Below are positions 8,140 to 17,745 of a stretch of 64,000 nucleotides of DNA, one piece after another. Numbering within the stretch: position 1 is the first letter of the stretch; each line of letters opens with the position of its first letter. Source of the stretch: Pseudobutyrivibrio xylanivorans DSM 14809 (lineage in GTDB: Bacteria > Bacillota > Clostridia > Lachnospirales > Lachnospiraceae); assembly GCF_900141825.1 (NCBI RefSeq), contig NZ_FQYQ01000002.1:124001-188000 (forward strand). Direction: 5' to 3'. Under the pieces are notes generated by a model. That model saw nothing but the letters and a program-made list of their open reading frames with translations, made no database searches and had not been told where the DNA came from. The position numbers and the translations under genes were made by a program.

Positions 8140-10521
8140 ATGTTAGAATTTTTTATCAAACATCAATTGGATCTGATGCTGGCTCTAAGCAGTATATGCG
8201 GAACAATAGCAATTTTTGTTGTTGTAGCTAGAGCTTTGCCATTAAGCAGAAGAATTGTGCTGCTGTTTCTGGAATTAAGCGCAATGACTTTGCTTTATTC
8301 TGATAGACTTTCATACTTCTACAATGGTGATATATCCCAATTAGGTTTTTTCATGCATCGTCTTTCTATTTTCATGGATTACCTATTTACTGATGTTATT
8401 GTATTGGCATTCAATCTATATCTTATTGATTTATATAAGAATGAAGGAAAGATGAAGAAGACTCCGCTACGACTGGATTTTTGCACGATATTTATGATTA
8501 TTGGAATTATACTTTGTATTTTCTGTGGCTTATCAGGAATATATTATACATTTGATTCAAATAATATTTACAGCAGAGGACCGGGATATATTATAAGTTA
8601 TATTTTCCCATTCTTCGTGCCTTTGATTCAATTGACTGCAATTATAAAATATAAAAGATATTTAGATTGGATAATTAATCTTTCAAATACGCTTTTTATT
8701 GTTGTTCCTTTAATCTGCTCAATTGCTCAATTATTTATAGCGGGAACATCAATGACCAATATAGGAATTATTATTACTTGCATATTTATTTACATAGTAG
8801 CTTTATTTAAGCTTAATCGAGAAATGGAGGAGGGCAAGCGTAGCGAGATTGACTTTTTGAAAAAAGAGCAGGAGAGTATGCAACGTCTTTTCTATCAGAC
8901 ATCATCTGCTTTCATGGGGGCTATTGAGGCTAAGGATGTATATACATTAGGTCATTCGGATCGTGTTGCAAATTATGCAAAAGCTATTGCTAAAACCTGC
9001 GGTAAAAGTGACAAAGAATGTGATGAAATATATTATGCTGCACTGTTACATGATATTGGAAAGGTTGGACTTCCAGAATCCATTGTTAGTAAGGGCAAGG
9101 ATTTAAATGATGAAGAATTAAAAATCTATCGAAGAAAGACGGTTATTGGTGCAGATATTCTTTCTAATATTACTGAATATCCTTTCTTAAAGGATGGAGC
9201 ACATTATCATCATGAAAGATATGATGGAAGTGGGTATCCTGACCATTTAAAAGGTGATGAGATTCCAGAGATAGCCAGAATAATTGCTGTTGCAGATTAT
9301 TATGACAATATGACTTCAAGAAAAAGTGACAGGGATGCGTATCCTCAAGTGATTGTTAGAGAAGAATTTCTAAAAAAATCAGGAACAACATTTGATCCAC
9401 GTTTTGCAGCTATTATGATTAGTCTTATTGACAGCGATAAGGACTATAAGTTACGTGAAAATGTGGAAGATATAGATAATAAGCCTGATGAATACTTCTC
9501 TGTTAATGAATATAGAAGTAATGTTACAAAGGGAATTCTTATTGATGATAAGTTTACAAAAATCGGTTTTGAATGGAGCCTTAATAGCGATTCGCCAACG
9601 GGATTTTCGGCACCATCAATTATTGTTTTTGATGCTTACGATGGAAGAATCCATTCTGATGAGAAGAGTATAAGCGCGTTTGGGTATTTAGAATTTGGGG
9701 AGATTTGGTTTAATGGGCACTATAATTCCACTAAGGCTAAGAACATGGAAGTTACAATTTCTCAAAAAGGTGGAAGCATTTCGGAGTTTTACGGTGCTGC
9801 CTATGAGATGACTGCAGCTAAATGTGGGGATCATCTAAAGATAAGCATATCAAGTGATTCTGAAGTTATAGATGTTATTATGGCTTTACCTGAGAATTCA
9901 AAGTACGCCTATATAGGCATCACAGGTGAATATTGTAATATTAGTAACATAAATATAGAACGTACAGAAGAGATATTTACAGATGATCAGTTCACACGAA
10001 TTGCTCCAGCCAACAATTACATTAACAGACTTGAAGGAGATTTACCTAATCTTCAGATTGATCGTTTCCGTTCGGCATCGTCTGTTGGTACTCTTATAAC
10101 GGATGGATTGAATTGTGAATTCCATACAATGAGCCTTCCAATGGCAAATTTCATTTGGAATTGCCCTTTTATAGTCGTGTACTCTTCAGATGATGGCAAG
10201 GTTGATGGGGAAAATTATTTGGAATATGCTCTTATTCAAATGAATGGTGAACTAAAGAGTGATTCAACACTTGCTACCAATGATCCTACAGTTAAAAAAA
10301 CTAGGGAATTTAAGAATTGGGATACTTGGAAAGAGAAAAATAAAAAGGGAATGGAATGCCATATTTCATTTAGAATATCTGGCGACACTCTGGAGATGGC
10401 CATTGAAAATTCTGATTTTAAAATCAAGAATAAAACTATGTTTCTTCTTATGCCAGAAAAACTATATTTTTCTATTACAGGTGACCAATGTGCCATTACG
10501 GACATTAGAATTTATGAATAG
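8140..10521 (+). CDS. Membrane HD-GYP protein with duplicated C-terminal beta-rich domain
   Basis: This 793-residue protein has an N-terminal block of about seven membrane segments (residues ~5-225), a short coiled linker, an HD-GYP domain (~255-440) and about 320 further residues. The HD-GYP signature looks complete: HSDRVANYAKAIA, LLHDIGKVG, YHHERYDGSGYP, and VADYYDNMTS with its Asp kept. It should be an active c-di-GMP phosphodiesterase. The C-terminal region appears to hold two copies of one module, each ending in a similar phrase (IGITGEYCNISNINI and FSITGDQCAITDIRI). I do not recognise this module. The gene follows the hybrid sensor by 16 bases, so it is probably a downstream output of the same operon. 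Confidence 0.8.
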   Translation: MLEFFIKHQLDLMLALSSICGTIAIFVVVARALPLSRRIVLLFLELSAMTLLYSDRLSYFYNGDISQLGFFMHRLSIFMDYLFTDVIVLAFNLYLIDLYKNEGKMKKTPLRLDFCTIFMIIGIILCIFCGLSGIYYTFDSNNIYSRGPGYIISYIFPFFVPLIQLTAIIKYKRYLDWIINLSNTLFIVVPLICSIAQLFIAGTSMTNIGIIITCIFIYIVALFKLNREMEEGKRSEIDFLKKEQESMQRLFYQTSSAFMGAIEAKDVYTLGHSDRVANYAKAIAKTCGKSDKECDEIYYAALLHDIGKVGLPESIVSKGKDLNDEELKIYRRKTVIGADILSNITEYPFLKDGAHYHHERYDGSGYPDHLKGDEIPEIARIIAVADYYDNMTSRKSDRDAYPQVIVREEFLKKSGTTFDPRFAAIMISLIDSDKDYKLRENVEDIDNKPDEYFSVNEYRSNVTKGILIDDKFTKIGFEWSLNSDSPTGFSAPSIIVFDAYDGRIHSDEKSISAFGYLEFGEIWFNGHYNSTKAKNMEVTISQKGGSISEFYGAAYEMTAAKCGDHLKISISSDSEVIDVIMALPENSKYAYIGITGEYCNISNINIERTEEIFTDDQFTRIAPANNYINRLEGDLPNLQIDRFRSASSVGTLITDGLNCEFHTMSLPMANFIWNCPFIVVYSSDDGKVDGENYLEYALIQMNGELKSDSTLATNDPTVKKTREFKNWDTWKEKNKKGMECHISFRISGDTLEMAIENSDFKIKNKTMFLLMPEKLYFSITGDQCAITDIRIYE

Positions 10522-10626
10522 AATGATGAGTTAGGTTCTATGCATAACTCTTAGTCAAATTTTTAACAAAAAGTTCAAAAGAATACTTTACTAAATAAAC
10601 AAAAAATGAGAAAATATTCTCGATAG

Positions 10627-10652
10627 CGCGCTTATGTTTATAAGCACGTTTT
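10627..10652 (+). terminator. Probable terminator of the signalling operon
   Basis: CG-c-GCTTAT, loop gttt, then ATAAGC-a-CG followed by TTTT. It lies in the 203-base gap after the second HD-GYP gene. A weaker GAGTTA/TAACTC stem sits at 10528-10550. Confidence 0.5.
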
Positions 10653-10662
10653 AAATTATGTC

Positions 10663-10691
10663 ATTAATGTAAGTAGCAATTACATTTTAAT
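10663..10691 (+). promoter_or_regulatory. Imperfect inverted repeat upstream of the Fe-S scaffold-like gene
   Basis: ATTAATGTAA and TTACATTTTAAT face each other across seven bases. A second GTCATTAAT copy follows at about 10693. It lies 35-60 bases before the start codon at 10725, a place suited to an operator. No clear -35/-10 pair could be fixed here. Confidence 0.35.
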
Positions 10692-10724
10692 GGTCATTAA
10701 TCGAACGAAGAAAGGAGTTCTACA

Positions 10725-11417
10725 ATGATTTACACAAAAGAAGTAGAAAACATGTGTCCTGTAGCTAAGGGCGCAAAGCATGAACCAGCTCCTATCCCTG
10801 AAGAGGGAAAATGGGTACACGCTAAGCAGATTTCTGATATTAGCGGTTTCACACACGGTGTAGGCTGGTGTGCTCCACAGCAGGGTGCCTGCAAATTATC
10901 TTTAAATGTTAAGAATGGTGTTATTGAGGAAGCTCTTGTTGAGACAATTGGTTGCTCAGGTATGACACATTCAGCTGCTATGGCAGCAGAGATCCTTCAG
11001 GGAAAGACAATCCTTGAGGCTCTTAATACAGACCTTGTTTGTGATGCTATCAATACAGCTATGAGAGAGCTTTTCCTTCAGATCGTTTACGGACGTACAC
11101 AGTCTGCATTCTCTGATGACGGACTTGCAGTTGGTGCTGGTCTTGAGGATCTTGGAAAGGGTCTTCGTTCACAGGTTGGTACAATGTACGCAACAAAGGA
11201 AAAGGGTGTTCGTTACCTTGAGATGGCTGAAGGCTATGTAACAGGTATCGCACTTGATGCTGATAACGAAGTTATCGGTTACCAGTTTGTTTCTCTTGGA
11301 AAGATGACAGACTTCATTAAGAAGGGTGATGATCCTAACACAGCATGGGAGAAGGCAAAGGGCCAGTACGGTCGTGTTGACGATGCTGTTAAGATTATCG
11401 ATCCACGTCAGGAATAA
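10725..11417 (+). CDS. Iron-sulfur cluster scaffold-like protein (NifU/IscU N-terminal type)
   Basis: This 230-residue protein has spaced Cys residues: Cys in ENMCPVAKG, WCAPQQGAC and GCSGMTHSAA. The last two resemble the cluster-binding Cys of IscU/NifU scaffolds, so it may bind a metal or Fe-S cluster. It is longer than IscU (~130 residues) and has an unfamiliar C-terminal third. It is followed after 21 bases by a GGGtGRT protein, and this pairing is characteristic of Lachnospiraceae. Codon choice is strongly biased and the Shine-Dalgarno site (AAAGGAG) is strong, suggesting high expression. No other suf or isc assembly gene is adjacent; the window's only cysteine desulfurase gene lies about 27 kb away beside thiI. 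A dedicated role with its partner is therefore more likely than general cluster assembly. Confidence 0.65.
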   Translation: MIYTKEVENMCPVAKGAKHEPAPIPEEGKWVHAKQISDISGFTHGVGWCAPQQGACKLSLNVKNGVIEEALVETIGCSGMTHSAAMAAEILQGKTILEALNTDLVCDAINTAMRELFLQIVYGRTQSAFSDDGLAVGAGLEDLGKGLRSQVGTMYATKEKGVRYLEMAEGYVTGIALDADNEVIGYQFVSLGKMTDFIKKGDDPNTAWEKAKGQYGRVDDAVKIIDPRQE

Positions 11418-11438
11418 TTATAGAAAGGAGAAACAATA

Positions 11439-12449
11439 ATGTCTTTATTTGAATCATATGAGAGAAGAATTGATCAGATCAATGCTGTTCTTAATAAGTA
11501 TGGTATCAGCTCAATCGAAGAAGCTGAGAAGATTACAAAGGACGCTGGTCTTGATGTATACGAGCAGGTTAAGAAGATTCAGCCTATCTGCTTCGAGAAC
11601 GCTTGCTGGGCTTACACTGTAGGTGCTGCAATCGCAATTAAGAAGGATTGCCGTAAGGCTGCTGATGCAGCTGCTGCAATCGGAGAGGGTCTTCAGGCTT
11701 TCTGTATCCCTGGTTCTGTAGCTGATCACCGTAAGGTAGGTCTTGGCCATGGTAACCTTGGTAAGATGCTCCTTGAGGAGGAGACAGAGTGCTTCTGCTT
11801 CCTCGCAGGTCACGAGTCATTCGCTGCAGCTGAGGGTGCTATCGGTATCGCTGAGAAGGCTAACAAGGTTCGTCAGAAGCCTCTTCGTGTTATCCTTAAC
11901 GGTCTTGGTAAGGACGCTGCACAGATTATCTCACGTATCAACGGTTTCACATTTGTTGAGACAAAGTACGATTATAAGGAAGCAAAGCTTAACATCGTTT
12001 CTGAGAAGGCATACTCAAATGGTCTTCGTGCAACAGTTAAGTGCTACGGCGCTGATGATGTTCAGGAAGGTGTTGCTATCATGCACCACGAGAACGTTGG
12101 TGTTTCTATCACAGGTAACTCTACAAACCCTACACGTTTCCAGCATCCAGTAGCTGGTACATACAAGAAGGAGTGCGTAGACCTTGGTAAGAAGTACTTC
12201 TCAGTTGCTTCAGGTGGTGGTACAGGACGTACACTTCACCCAGATAACATGGCAGCAGGTCCTGCTTCATATGGTATGACAGATACTCTTGGACGTATGC
12301 ACTCAGATGCTCAGTTCGCTGGTTCATCTTCAGTTCCTGCACACGTTGAGATGATGGGTCTTATCGGTATGGGTAACAACCCAATGGTTGGTGCTACAGT
12401 TGCAGTTGCAGTTTCAGTTGAGGAAGCTGCTACAGCTGGTAAGTTCTAA
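11439..12449 (+). CDS. GGGtGRT protein, function unknown
   Basis: This 336-residue soluble protein carries the family's name-giving motif in VASGGGTGRTLHPDN near residue 275. Other features are a Cys in CFENACWAYT, a Cys-rich ETECFCFLAGHES, and a possible nucleotide or substrate loop (HGNLGKMLLEEE). The reaction is unknown. Codon use is extremely biased, as for an abundant protein, and GAAAGGAG precedes the ATG. Because it always seems to travel with the scaffold-like gene just upstream, the two probably form one complex or pathway (inference). A strong terminator follows. Confidence 0.75.
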   Translation: MSLFESYERRIDQINAVLNKYGISSIEEAEKITKDAGLDVYEQVKKIQPICFENACWAYTVGAAIAIKKDCRKAADAAAAIGEGLQAFCIPGSVADHRKVGLGHGNLGKMLLEEETECFCFLAGHESFAAAEGAIGIAEKANKVRQKPLRVILNGLGKDAAQIISRINGFTFVETKYDYKEAKLNIVSEKAYSNGLRATVKCYGADDVQEGVAIMHHENVGVSITGNSTNPTRFQHPVAGTYKKECVDLGKKYFSVASGGGTGRTLHPDNMAAGPASYGMTDTLGRMHSDAQFAGSSSVPAHVEMMGLIGMGNNPMVGATVAVAVSVEEAATAGKF

Positions 12450-12467
12450 TTATACTTAAATTATTAA

Positions 12468-12499
12468 AGAGCTCTCAGGCTTCCTGAGGGCTCTTTTTT
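12468..12499 (+). terminator. Intrinsic terminator after GGGtGRT gene
   Basis: AGAGC-t-CTCAGG, short loop, CCTGAG-g-GCTCT, then six T. It closes the two-gene operon. Confidence 0.9.
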
Positions 12500-12509
12500 A
12501 TTGCCCTTG

Positions 12510-12538
12510 TTGACAATTCTGTAACATTTATATGCTAT
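12510..12538 (+). promoter_or_regulatory. Sigma-A-like promoter for the solute-binding protein gene
   Basis: A perfect TTGACA (12510-12515) is followed by TATGCTAT (12531-12538). The best -10 reading is TATGCT at a short 15-base spacing, or TGCTAT at 17. It lies 43 bases before the start codon. Confidence 0.5.
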
Positions 12539-12580
12539 TGTATTGTTATCAATTGATTTATGCATGTAGGAGGTTTTTCT

Positions 12581-14008
12581 ATGAGCAAAAGGTTTTTTAG
12601 TTTTTTTGTTTCTCTATTGTTAATCACAGCTCTTTTCGCAGGATGTGGTTCCAAGGAGGAGACTGCAGCAACAGCCGAAGCTCCTGAGGAAGAGACTGGA
12701 TTGCCATCGGGTGATGTTTCTCTAAGAGTTTGGGGAGCCGATGAAGATGAAGAGCTGGTTAATCAAATAATTAGTGGCTTCATTAAAGAATATGGTAGTA
12801 TGGCAAATTTCAATATTACCTTTGAGGCTCATAGTGAATCCAGTGCTAAGGATGAAATACTTGGAGATGTGTTAAATGCTCCAGATGTATTCACTTTTGC
12901 TGATGATCAGCTCATGGCTTTAGTTGCTTCTGGTGTCCTTAAAAAAGTTGAAAATGACAGTGAGATTTCAGGTAGAAATTTAGCAGCTGCAAGTGACGCT
13001 GCTTCCGTAAATGGAACATTATATGCTTATCCTCTTACTGCAGATAATGGATATTTCCTTTTTTATAATAAAGCTGTTATAAGTGATGAAGCAGTTCAGT
13101 CTATGGATAGTCTTTTGGCAGCTGCAGGTGCGGCAGGACAAAAGGTATTTATGGAGATGAATTCTGGTTGGTACATGTATGCGTTTTTTGGAAACACAGA
13201 CATGGAGATTGGTCTTAATGATGACGGAATTTCTACCTACTGCAATTGGAATGCAAAATACACAAATATAACTGGTCGAGATGTTGCAGAGGCTATGGCT
13301 GCAATTGGTAGAAATCCAGCATTTACATGTGAGAGTAATGATGGATTTGTAGGTGGGGCAGCTGATGGCACCTTTGCAGCTGGTGTTAGTGGTATTTGGG
13401 ATGAAAATGGAATAAAGGAAGCTTGGGGTGATAATTATGCAGCATGTAAGCTTCCTACATATACAGTAGCAGGACAGCAGGTTCAGATGTCCAGCTATGC
13501 AGGATATAAGCTTGTAGGCGTTAATTCTTATTCTAAAAATCAGGCTTGGGCAGCGAAATTTGCAGATTGGATGACTAATGAGCAAAATCAAACTTTAAGA
13601 TTTGAAATGAGAGGTCAGGGACCATCTAATACAAATGCGTCAGGCTCAGGTGCTGTTGCAGAATCTAAAGCTATTCAGGCATTACAACAGCAGGCAGAAT
13701 ATTCAAGCTTGCAGAGAGTTGGCGGAACCTATTGGGATCCGGCAGCTAACTTTGGAACGCTTATGAGCCAGGGTAATCCTTCGGGTAAAGATGTTCAGGT
13801 TCTTTTAAATGAAATGGTAACAGAAATTACTGGAGAGGAATCTACTGGTGACCTGGTAACAGAAGAAGGTGAAGCTGCTCCAGAAGAAAATAAAGAAGAA
13901 GCAACTGAAGATGTTGTAGAAGAAGCTACAGAAGAGACAACAGAAGAAACAACAGAGGAAATTATAGAAGAAACTACAACAGAAAATTCAGAGGAAAATA
14001 AGCAATAG
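12581..14008 (+). CDS. Extracellular solute-binding lipoprotein, family 1 (sugar type)
   Basis: This protein of about 475 residues has a lipoprotein signal peptide ending LFAGC with the lipid-anchored Cys at 22. The body (~50-415) resembles maltose/maltodextrin-type binding proteins (VSLRVWGADEDEELVNQIISGF, later APDVFTFADDQ, then WAAKFADWMT). The last ~60 residues are a Glu/Thr-rich repetitive tail (EEATEETTEETTEE-like) not needed for binding. No permease or ATPase gene adjoins it. A chemoreceptor gene starts 12 bases after the stop, so it may deliver ligand to chemotaxis or share a distant permease. An AGGAGG (12568-12573) sets the start at ATG 12581. Confidence 0.8.
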   Translation: MSKRFFSFFVSLLLITALFAGCGSKEETAATAEAPEEETGLPSGDVSLRVWGADEDEELVNQIISGFIKEYGSMANFNITFEAHSESSAKDEILGDVLNAPDVFTFADDQLMALVASGVLKKVENDSEISGRNLAAASDAASVNGTLYAYPLTADNGYFLFYNKAVISDEAVQSMDSLLAAAGAAGQKVFMEMNSGWYMYAFFGNTDMEIGLNDDGISTYCNWNAKYTNITGRDVAEAMAAIGRNPAFTCESNDGFVGGAADGTFAAGVSGIWDENGIKEAWGDNYAACKLPTYTVAGQQVQMSSYAGYKLVGVNSYSKNQAWAAKFADWMTNEQNQTLRFEMRGQGPSNTNASGSGAVAESKAIQALQQQAEYSSLQRVGGTYWDPAANFGTLMSQGNPSGKDVQVLLNEMVTEITGEESTGDLVTEEGEAAPEENKEEATEDVVEEATEETTEETTEEIIEETTTENSEENKQ

Positions 14009-14020
14009 GAGGACTCTAGG

Positions 14021-15745
14021 ATGAATAAGAAAACAAGTATCAGATTATATATTTTAATCCCAGTCCTTTTATTGGGAATATTATCAATTTTTTCTAATGT
14101 AATGGCTCTGTTTAATTTAAGCAAGGTAAATCATACAGCAACAAAGATTGCGGATGAATATATGGTGGCAATAACAGAGCTTGATACAATTGGCCAGACA
14201 GCTAAGGATATTCATTCTCTTGCATTATCACACATTGTTGCAACAGATTTTGAGACTATGACGTCTGTGGTATTGAAAATAGAAGAAGAGGAAGCGGTTT
14301 TGGACAGCGTCATGAGTGAGTATGGAAATCAATTTGCTAATGAAGATGCAAATTTTGAGACTATGAAAGCTGATTTTCAAAGCTTCAAGGATTCTATTAT
14401 GATTCTTCTTGCTCAGAGTGCTAATCAAAGAACTAAGGATGCCTATGCCACAGCTAATGGTCAGGTAGCTGAGAATGCTCAGAAGCTTAATCAGGATATA
14501 GATAATGTTATAGCTGCGATTCATACCCAGTCTGATGCACAAAGACAGGCTTTATCTACAGCAAATATGGTTGCAAGCTTTGCGAGTTTAATAATTGTAA
14601 TTATTAGTTTGATAGCAGTAATTGCCGCTGTTATTGTTGTAGCAAGAAAAATTTTAAAGCCTGTTACTAAGGCAGAATCTGAACTTCATGAAATTATTGA
14701 AGGAATAAATAATAGAGAAGGCGATTTGACCAGAAGATTGACTATCGAGTCTCACGATGAAATAGGAATGCTTAGTCAGGGAATAAATGACTTTATAGAA
14801 CGTCTTCAAAGTATATTTATGATGATAACTGATAACTCGACAGCCATGGATAAGGTTGTTAACGATGTTTTGGGAAGCGTTAAAACATCCAATGACAGTG
14901 CTTCGGATTTGTCGGCGTTAACTGAAGAGCTTTCTGCTACAATGCAGGAGGTTGCAAACAGTGCGGGCGCTATTAATAATAACACTGAACAGGTAAGAAT
15001 TGAAGTTGATGAGATGGCTGACAAGAGCCGCGAAATCAACGAATATTCAAAGACAATGAAGGAACATGCTGATGTTATGGAGCAGAATGCAAGAGAAAAT
15101 ATGGATGAGACTAATAAAAAGGTTGATGATATCCTTGCAGCTCTTAATCAGGCAATAACTGATAGCCAGAGTGTTGATCAGGTTAATTCCCTCACTGATG
15201 ATATTATGAGTATCGCAAGCCAAACAAATCTGCTTTCACTAAATGCTTCAATAGAGGCTGCAAGAGCAGGAGAAGCAGGAAAAGGTTTTGCAGTTGTTGC
15301 TGATGAAATTGGAGGTCTTGCTGAAAATAGCCGTCAAACAGCAGCGAATATTCAGGAGATTAACTCTGTAGTAGTTAATGCGGTTCATAATCTTGCTGAT
15401 AATGCTAATGAATTAGTAGATTATATGCAAAATTCTATTCTTCCTGAATTTGAACGATTTGTAGAAGACGGCGAAAAATATAAGGATAATGCTAATTATA
15501 TAGAATCTGTAATGGCAGATTTTACAAATAAGACGGAAGGATTTAAAGATACCTTCACAGAAATTGCTGAGTCAATAAGTAGCATTACTTCTGCTATTGA
15601 AGATGGTGTAAGAGGTGTATCTTCAGCTGCTGAAAGTACGCAGAATCTTGTATATGATATGGATAATATTACAAAGCGTATGGATGAAAATATGAGAATA
15701 GCTGAAGAACTTGAAGAAAAAACGGCTATATTTAAAAAAATATAA
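14021..15745 (+). CDS. Methyl-accepting chemotaxis protein (4HB-type sensor)
   Basis: This 574-residue receptor has a membrane segment at about 10-32, a helical extracellular sensor (~33-180, four-helix-bundle type), a second membrane segment (~185-207), HAMP, and a cytoplasmic signalling coiled coil. The hairpin tip is canonical: [33 protein letters not shown] (quoted only as a landmark in two parts: IASQTNLL and [12 protein letters not shown]). It should control CheA and flagellar rotation. The ribosome site AGGAGG overlaps the stop of the binding-protein gene, so the two are translationally close and in one operon. This suggests that the receptor senses the binding protein's ligand (inference). 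Confidence 0.9.
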   Translation: MNKKTSIRLYILIPVLLLGILSIFSNVMALFNLSKVNHTATKIADEYMVAITELDTIGQTAKDIHSLALSHIVATDFETMTSVVLKIEEEEAVLDSVMSEYGNQFANEDANFETMKADFQSFKDSIMILLAQSANQRTKDAYATANGQVAENAQKLNQDIDNVIAAIHTQSDAQRQALSTANMVASFASLIIVIISLIAVIAAVIVVARKILKPVTKAESELHEIIEGINNREGDLTRRLTIESHDEIGMLSQGINDFIERLQSIFMMITDNSTAMDKVVNDVLGSVKTSNDSASDLSALTEELSATMQEVANSAGAINNNTEQVRIEVDEMADKSREINEYSKTMKEHADVMEQNARENMDETNKKVDDILAALNQAITDSQSVDQVNSLTDDIMSIASQTNLLSLNASIEAARAGEAGKGFAVVADEIGGLAENSRQTAANIQEINSVVVNAVHNLADNANELVDYMQNSILPEFERFVEDGEKYKDNANYIESVMADFTNKTEGFKDTFTEIAESISSITSAIEDGVRGVSSAAESTQNLVYDMDNITKRMDENMRIAEELEEKTAIFKKI

Positions 15746-15756
15746 TATTAGTTAAT

Positions 15757-15785
15757 GGAGCTCTTAGTTTGCTAAGGGCTCTTTT
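15757..15785 (+). terminator. Intrinsic terminator after first chemoreceptor
   Basis: GAGC-t-CTTAG, loop tttg, CTAAG-g-GCTC, then TTTT. It ends the binding-protein/chemoreceptor operon. Confidence 0.85.
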
Positions 15786-15881
15786 AGTTCTTAAAATGAG
15801 ATTAATCAAATGTTTTATCTCATAAAAATCCTTAGAATTTGTACATTCTTTAAACATTATATGTATTTTTTGTGACACCTC

Positions 15882-15911
15882 TTAACCAATTGAAAAGTAT
15901 GGGTATATAAT
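15882..15911 (+). promoter_or_regulatory. Promoter of second chemoreceptor
   Basis: TATAAT at 15906-15911 is a perfect -10. A weak TTAACC at 15882-15887 sits 18 bases upstream. I saw no flagellar sigma-28 pattern here. Confidence 0.5.
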
Positions 15912-15957
15912 TTCTTTAAACGGAATTATTGGGCATTAATTTAAATGGGGGTGCACA

Positions 15958-17718
15958 ATGGCAAAAAATAAAGGCATTTTTTTCCAATCAATTACTTTTC
16001 AAAACATAATTTTAAATGTTGTTATACTTGTGGCATTTATAATTTATGCACTGATTTCCAAATCAGCTATGCAAAGCGTAAAGTCACTGGCTCAAGTAGC
16101 AAGTGAAAATGAACTTATTTGCGCACAGGAATCGGCCGCATTACGTCAAGATGTAGTTCGTATTTCAGCTGAAATTAATCGTACATTAGGACAATTTGAG
16201 GCAGGCAAGGAAATGCCAGCTGATGAATTTGCGGATATGGAAGGTTATATGAATGATATTGGCTCTCATCTTGATTATATGGATTCTAGTATACTGGTTG
16301 GAAACCTACCAGATGGGCAGGAGAGAGTTGATAATCTCAGAGCTAGCGCAGAGGCATTTGTTGCTGCAGCTGGTGCTATGGAAAACTTTATCATATCAGG
16401 TGATTTTACGGGAGCAATTGGCTGTGTATCTGGTGATTACGGAGCAAACCTTGTTGCAACAAATGATGCTTTAGATGCTATTGATGAGGGAATTAATTCT
16501 CTAAGCGTGGGCTTTAGCGCTTATTTGGATGGTTACATTGCTCAGGTTTCTGTAAAGGGATATATAGTCATGGCATTGGTTGTTGTCTTGATTATACTTA
16601 GCTTTGTACTTTCATTTTTTAGAATTAATAAGACTATACTTGGTATTTCAAATGAATTACAAGCTATCATTAATAATATCAATAAGGGCAAGGGCGATTT
16701 AACTGCCCGAATAAACACAAAAACAAAAACAGAACTTGCACTTATATCTGATTGTATCAATCAGTTTTTAGGAACATTGCAGGGTGTTATTAAGGATGTT
16801 AAGGATGGTGCAACAGTACTTAGCTCATCTGCAGACAGCATGGTTGTTAAAATCCAGAGTGCTTCTGATAATGTAACAAATACATCTGCTGCTATGGAAG
16901 AGCTTGCAGCATCAATGCAAAATGTATCGGCTACTACATCAGAGCTAAATGATAAGGTTCTTGAGGTTAGAGATGCTTCTGACGCTATTGATACTGAGGC
17001 AAAGGCAGGGGCTGATAAGGCCAACGAGATTAAAGAGGCAGCTAACGCAATCAAGAGAGAGGCTACAGAGAAGAAGGACAACACTGGAGCTAAGATGGAA
17101 GAGCTTTCTAAAGTCCTTGAAGCTTCTGTTAAGGAGTCAGAACAGGTTAACCAGATTAGTGATTTGACTAATGAGATTTTAGATATTGCTAGTCAGACAA
17201 ACTTACTTGCATTAAATGCTTCTATTGAAGCAGCTCGTGCTGGTGAAGCTGGAAAGGGCTTTGCTGTTGTTGCGGATGAAATCAGTAAGCTTGCAGCAAA
17301 TTCTAGAGATACAGCTGGTAATATTCAGGAGATTTCTGGTAAGGTTACAGCTGCTGTTAAGACACTTTCAGATAATGCTATTCAGGTTATTGAATTTATC
17401 AATGAAAATGTACTTGCTGATTATGATGCCTTTGTAGAAACTGGTTCTAAATATGAAGATACAGCTTCTATGATTGAGGATATGCTTGCTACTTTTACTG
17501 AAAAAGCTGACAATCTAAATGCTGTGATGAATGAGATGGCTGGACAGATTGAAACTATTTCTCGTTCGGTTGAAGAAAGCTCTAGTGCTATTGGTATGTC
17601 AGCAGCCTCAGCAACAGAAATCGTTGGTGAAATCCAGGGCATTAATGAAGCGATGGATCAGAATAATGATGTAACCAAGCAATTGAATGCTAGCACTCAG
17701 AAGTTTGAGATAGTATAA
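15958..17718 (+). CDS. Methyl-accepting chemotaxis protein
   Basis: This 586-residue receptor has a membrane segment at ~14-34, an extracellular helical region (~35-198) with Gly/Ala-rich stretches, a second membrane segment (~200-222), HAMP and a signalling domain. The tip reads [20 protein letters not shown] with the usual [11 protein letters not shown] after it. Sensor and promoter differ from the preceding receptor, so the ligand is probably different, but the cytoplasmic halves are close relatives and look like an old duplication. The Shine-Dalgarno site is GGGGGTG, as for the HD-GYP gene at 1966. The gene is transcribed alone. Confidence 0.9.
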   Translation: MAKNKGIFFQSITFQNIILNVVILVAFIIYALISKSAMQSVKSLAQVASENELICAQESAALRQDVVRISAEINRTLGQFEAGKEMPADEFADMEGYMNDIGSHLDYMDSSILVGNLPDGQERVDNLRASAEAFVAAAGAMENFIISGDFTGAIGCVSGDYGANLVATNDALDAIDEGINSLSVGFSAYLDGYIAQVSVKGYIVMALVVVLIILSFVLSFFRINKTILGISNELQAIINNINKGKGDLTARINTKTKTELALISDCINQFLGTLQGVIKDVKDGATVLSSSADSMVVKIQSASDNVTNTSAAMEELAASMQNVSATTSELNDKVLEVRDASDAIDTEAKAGADKANEIKEAANAIKREATEKKDNTGAKMEELSKVLEASVKESEQVNQISDLTNEILDIASQTNLLALNASIEAARAGEAGKGFAVVADEISKLAANSRDTAGNIQEISGKVTAAVKTLSDNAIQVIEFINENVLADYDAFVETGSKYEDTASMIEDMLATFTEKADNLNAVMNEMAGQIETISRSVEESSSAIGMSAASATEIVGEIQGINEAMDQNNDVTKQLNASTQKFEIV

Positions 17719-17745
17719 TCCCTTTAGAACTTAATAATATTATTG

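Noticed and set aside
11743-12153. Overlapping frame in the GGGtGRT gene
   Set aside because: It arises from the strong codon bias of the real gene. The product is low-complexity Leu/Ser/Arg.
13019-13591. Long open frame on the minus strand inside the binding-protein gene
   Set aside because: Its composition reflects the reverse of the coding strand; no ribosome site or recognisable domain.
15786-15957. Sigma-28 flagellar promoter for the chemoreceptor
   Set aside because: No TAAA-N15-GCCGATAA-like pattern was found; a TATAAT box is present instead.
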